This document shows positions 63,741 through 64,000 of a stretch of 64,000 nt of DNA, piece by piece. The notes beneath the pieces were generated by a model. The model searched no databases. It worked only from the letters and a program-made list of their open reading frames with translations, and had not been told where the DNA came from. The stretch covers positions 1 to 64,000 of the forward strand of contig NZ_CAMFKW010000027.1 in the NCBI RefSeq assembly GCF_945957345.1, written 5' to 3'. Numbering within the stretch: the stretch's first letter is position 1; each line of letters starts with the position of its first letter. The translations under genes and the position numbers were made by a program. The stretch comes from an uncultured Allobosea sp. Lineage in GTDB: Bacteria > Pseudomonadota > Alphaproteobacteria > Rhizobiales > Beijerinckiaceae.

Positions 63741-64000
63741 TCTCGGTACCTGGGGCCCGCTGATCGCGATTACCGCCATGGCGGCCGCGACCTATCTCTG
63801 CCGCATCTCCGGTGTCGCGCTGATGAGCGTCATCCCGCTGACGCCGCATGTCCGGCGTGGGCTCGCCGCCCTGCCGGGCTCGATCGTCGTGGCGACGGTC
63901 CTGCCCCTGATCGAGCGACTGGGCTGGGCTGCGGCGCTCGCGCTGCTGGCGGCGGTCGGCACGATGATCCTCCGGCGCAGCGAGCTCCTGGCGCTGCTCG
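63727..64000 (+). CDS. azlD: AzlD-family small exporter subunit (cut by window edge)
   Basis: 91 residues visible: MTLPDLGTWGPLIAITAMAAATYLCRISGVALMSVIPLTPHVRRGLAALPGSIVVATVLP, with three hydrophobic helices. The full AzlD is about 100-110 residues, so little is missing. It overlaps azlC and is its obligate partner. Confidence 0.9.
   Translation, partial: MTLPDLGTWGPLIAITAMAAATYLCRISGVALMSVIPLTPHVRRGLAALPGSIVVATVLPLIERLGWAAALALLAAVGTMILRRSELLALL

Overview
The window is GC-rich (roughly two thirds G+C, judged by eye) and densely coding. It looks like chromosomal DNA of an alphaproteobacterium of the order Hyphomicrobiales (Rhizobiales), possibly Bosea-like. The order is inferred from a CcrM-type GANTC methyltransferase gene, a PdhS/PleC-type cell-cycle histidine kinase, an Hsp20-DUF1150 pair, a DUF1236 protein, a split glyQ/glyS glycyl-tRNA synthetase, a tRNA-His with A at the discriminator position, and a LexA-type GAAC-N7-GAAC site. 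The genus is a guess.

Layout. 0-6 kb, minus strand: the start of the F0 ATP synthase operon (atpI, atpB running off the left edge), then smc, a DsbA-like thioredoxin-fold protein and a DUF721 protein. 6-15.5 kb is mostly DNA maintenance: mutY coupled to a secreted ClpP-fold protein, a papain-like peptidase with a peptidoglycan-binding domain, ccrM, rnhB, a radical SAM protein behind a LexA-like box, a small GT2-like protein, a 2H phosphoesterase, a YpfJ-type zinc peptidase and a family-4-like uracil-DNA glycosylase. 15.5-27.3 kb: ETF-ubiquinone oxidoreductase, a TPR protein, the isoprenoid genes ispE and ispB, a TrmN6-like methyltransferase, three tandem small Tyr/Arg-rich secreted proteins, and glyQ-glyS. 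27.9-31.1 kb holds a GTP-cyclohydrolase-II-like gene, a DUF1688 gene and upp, the gene combination of the URC uracil-degradation pathway. 31.2-40.2 kb: a DUF1236 protein, a LysR-tctB-tctA-tctC tricarboxylate transport operon, an EamA exporter, a GST, mgtE, and a BrnT-type toxin-antitoxin pair between two direct repeats. 40.3-46.1 kb: a large PAS histidine kinase, two phasins, tRNA-His, and hsp20-DUF1150 behind a candidate RpoH promoter. 46-58.6 kb: a hydrolase, a GT4 glycosyltransferase, then the infC-rpmI-rplT-pheS-pheT block interrupted at three places by a TetR/MFS pair plus a solute-binding protein, a LOG-family gene, and a GT21 glycosyltransferase. 58.6-64 kb: a haloacetate-dehalogenase-like hydrolase coupled to a tartrate/D-malate-type dehydrogenase, two tandem TerC genes, a phosphopantetheinyl transferase, and azlC-azlD running off the right edge.

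Regulatory and repeat content is the less ordinary part. Four copies (R1-R4) of a roughly 92-bp intergenic repeat can each be drawn as a cloverleaf, with an outer stem and three arms. A perfect-arm TetR-type palindrome occurs three times between tetR and its MFS gene. A CtrA-like box and a GANTC site lie in the ccrM leader. infC appears to use ATT as its start codon. No prophage, insertion sequence or CRISPR array was recognised.
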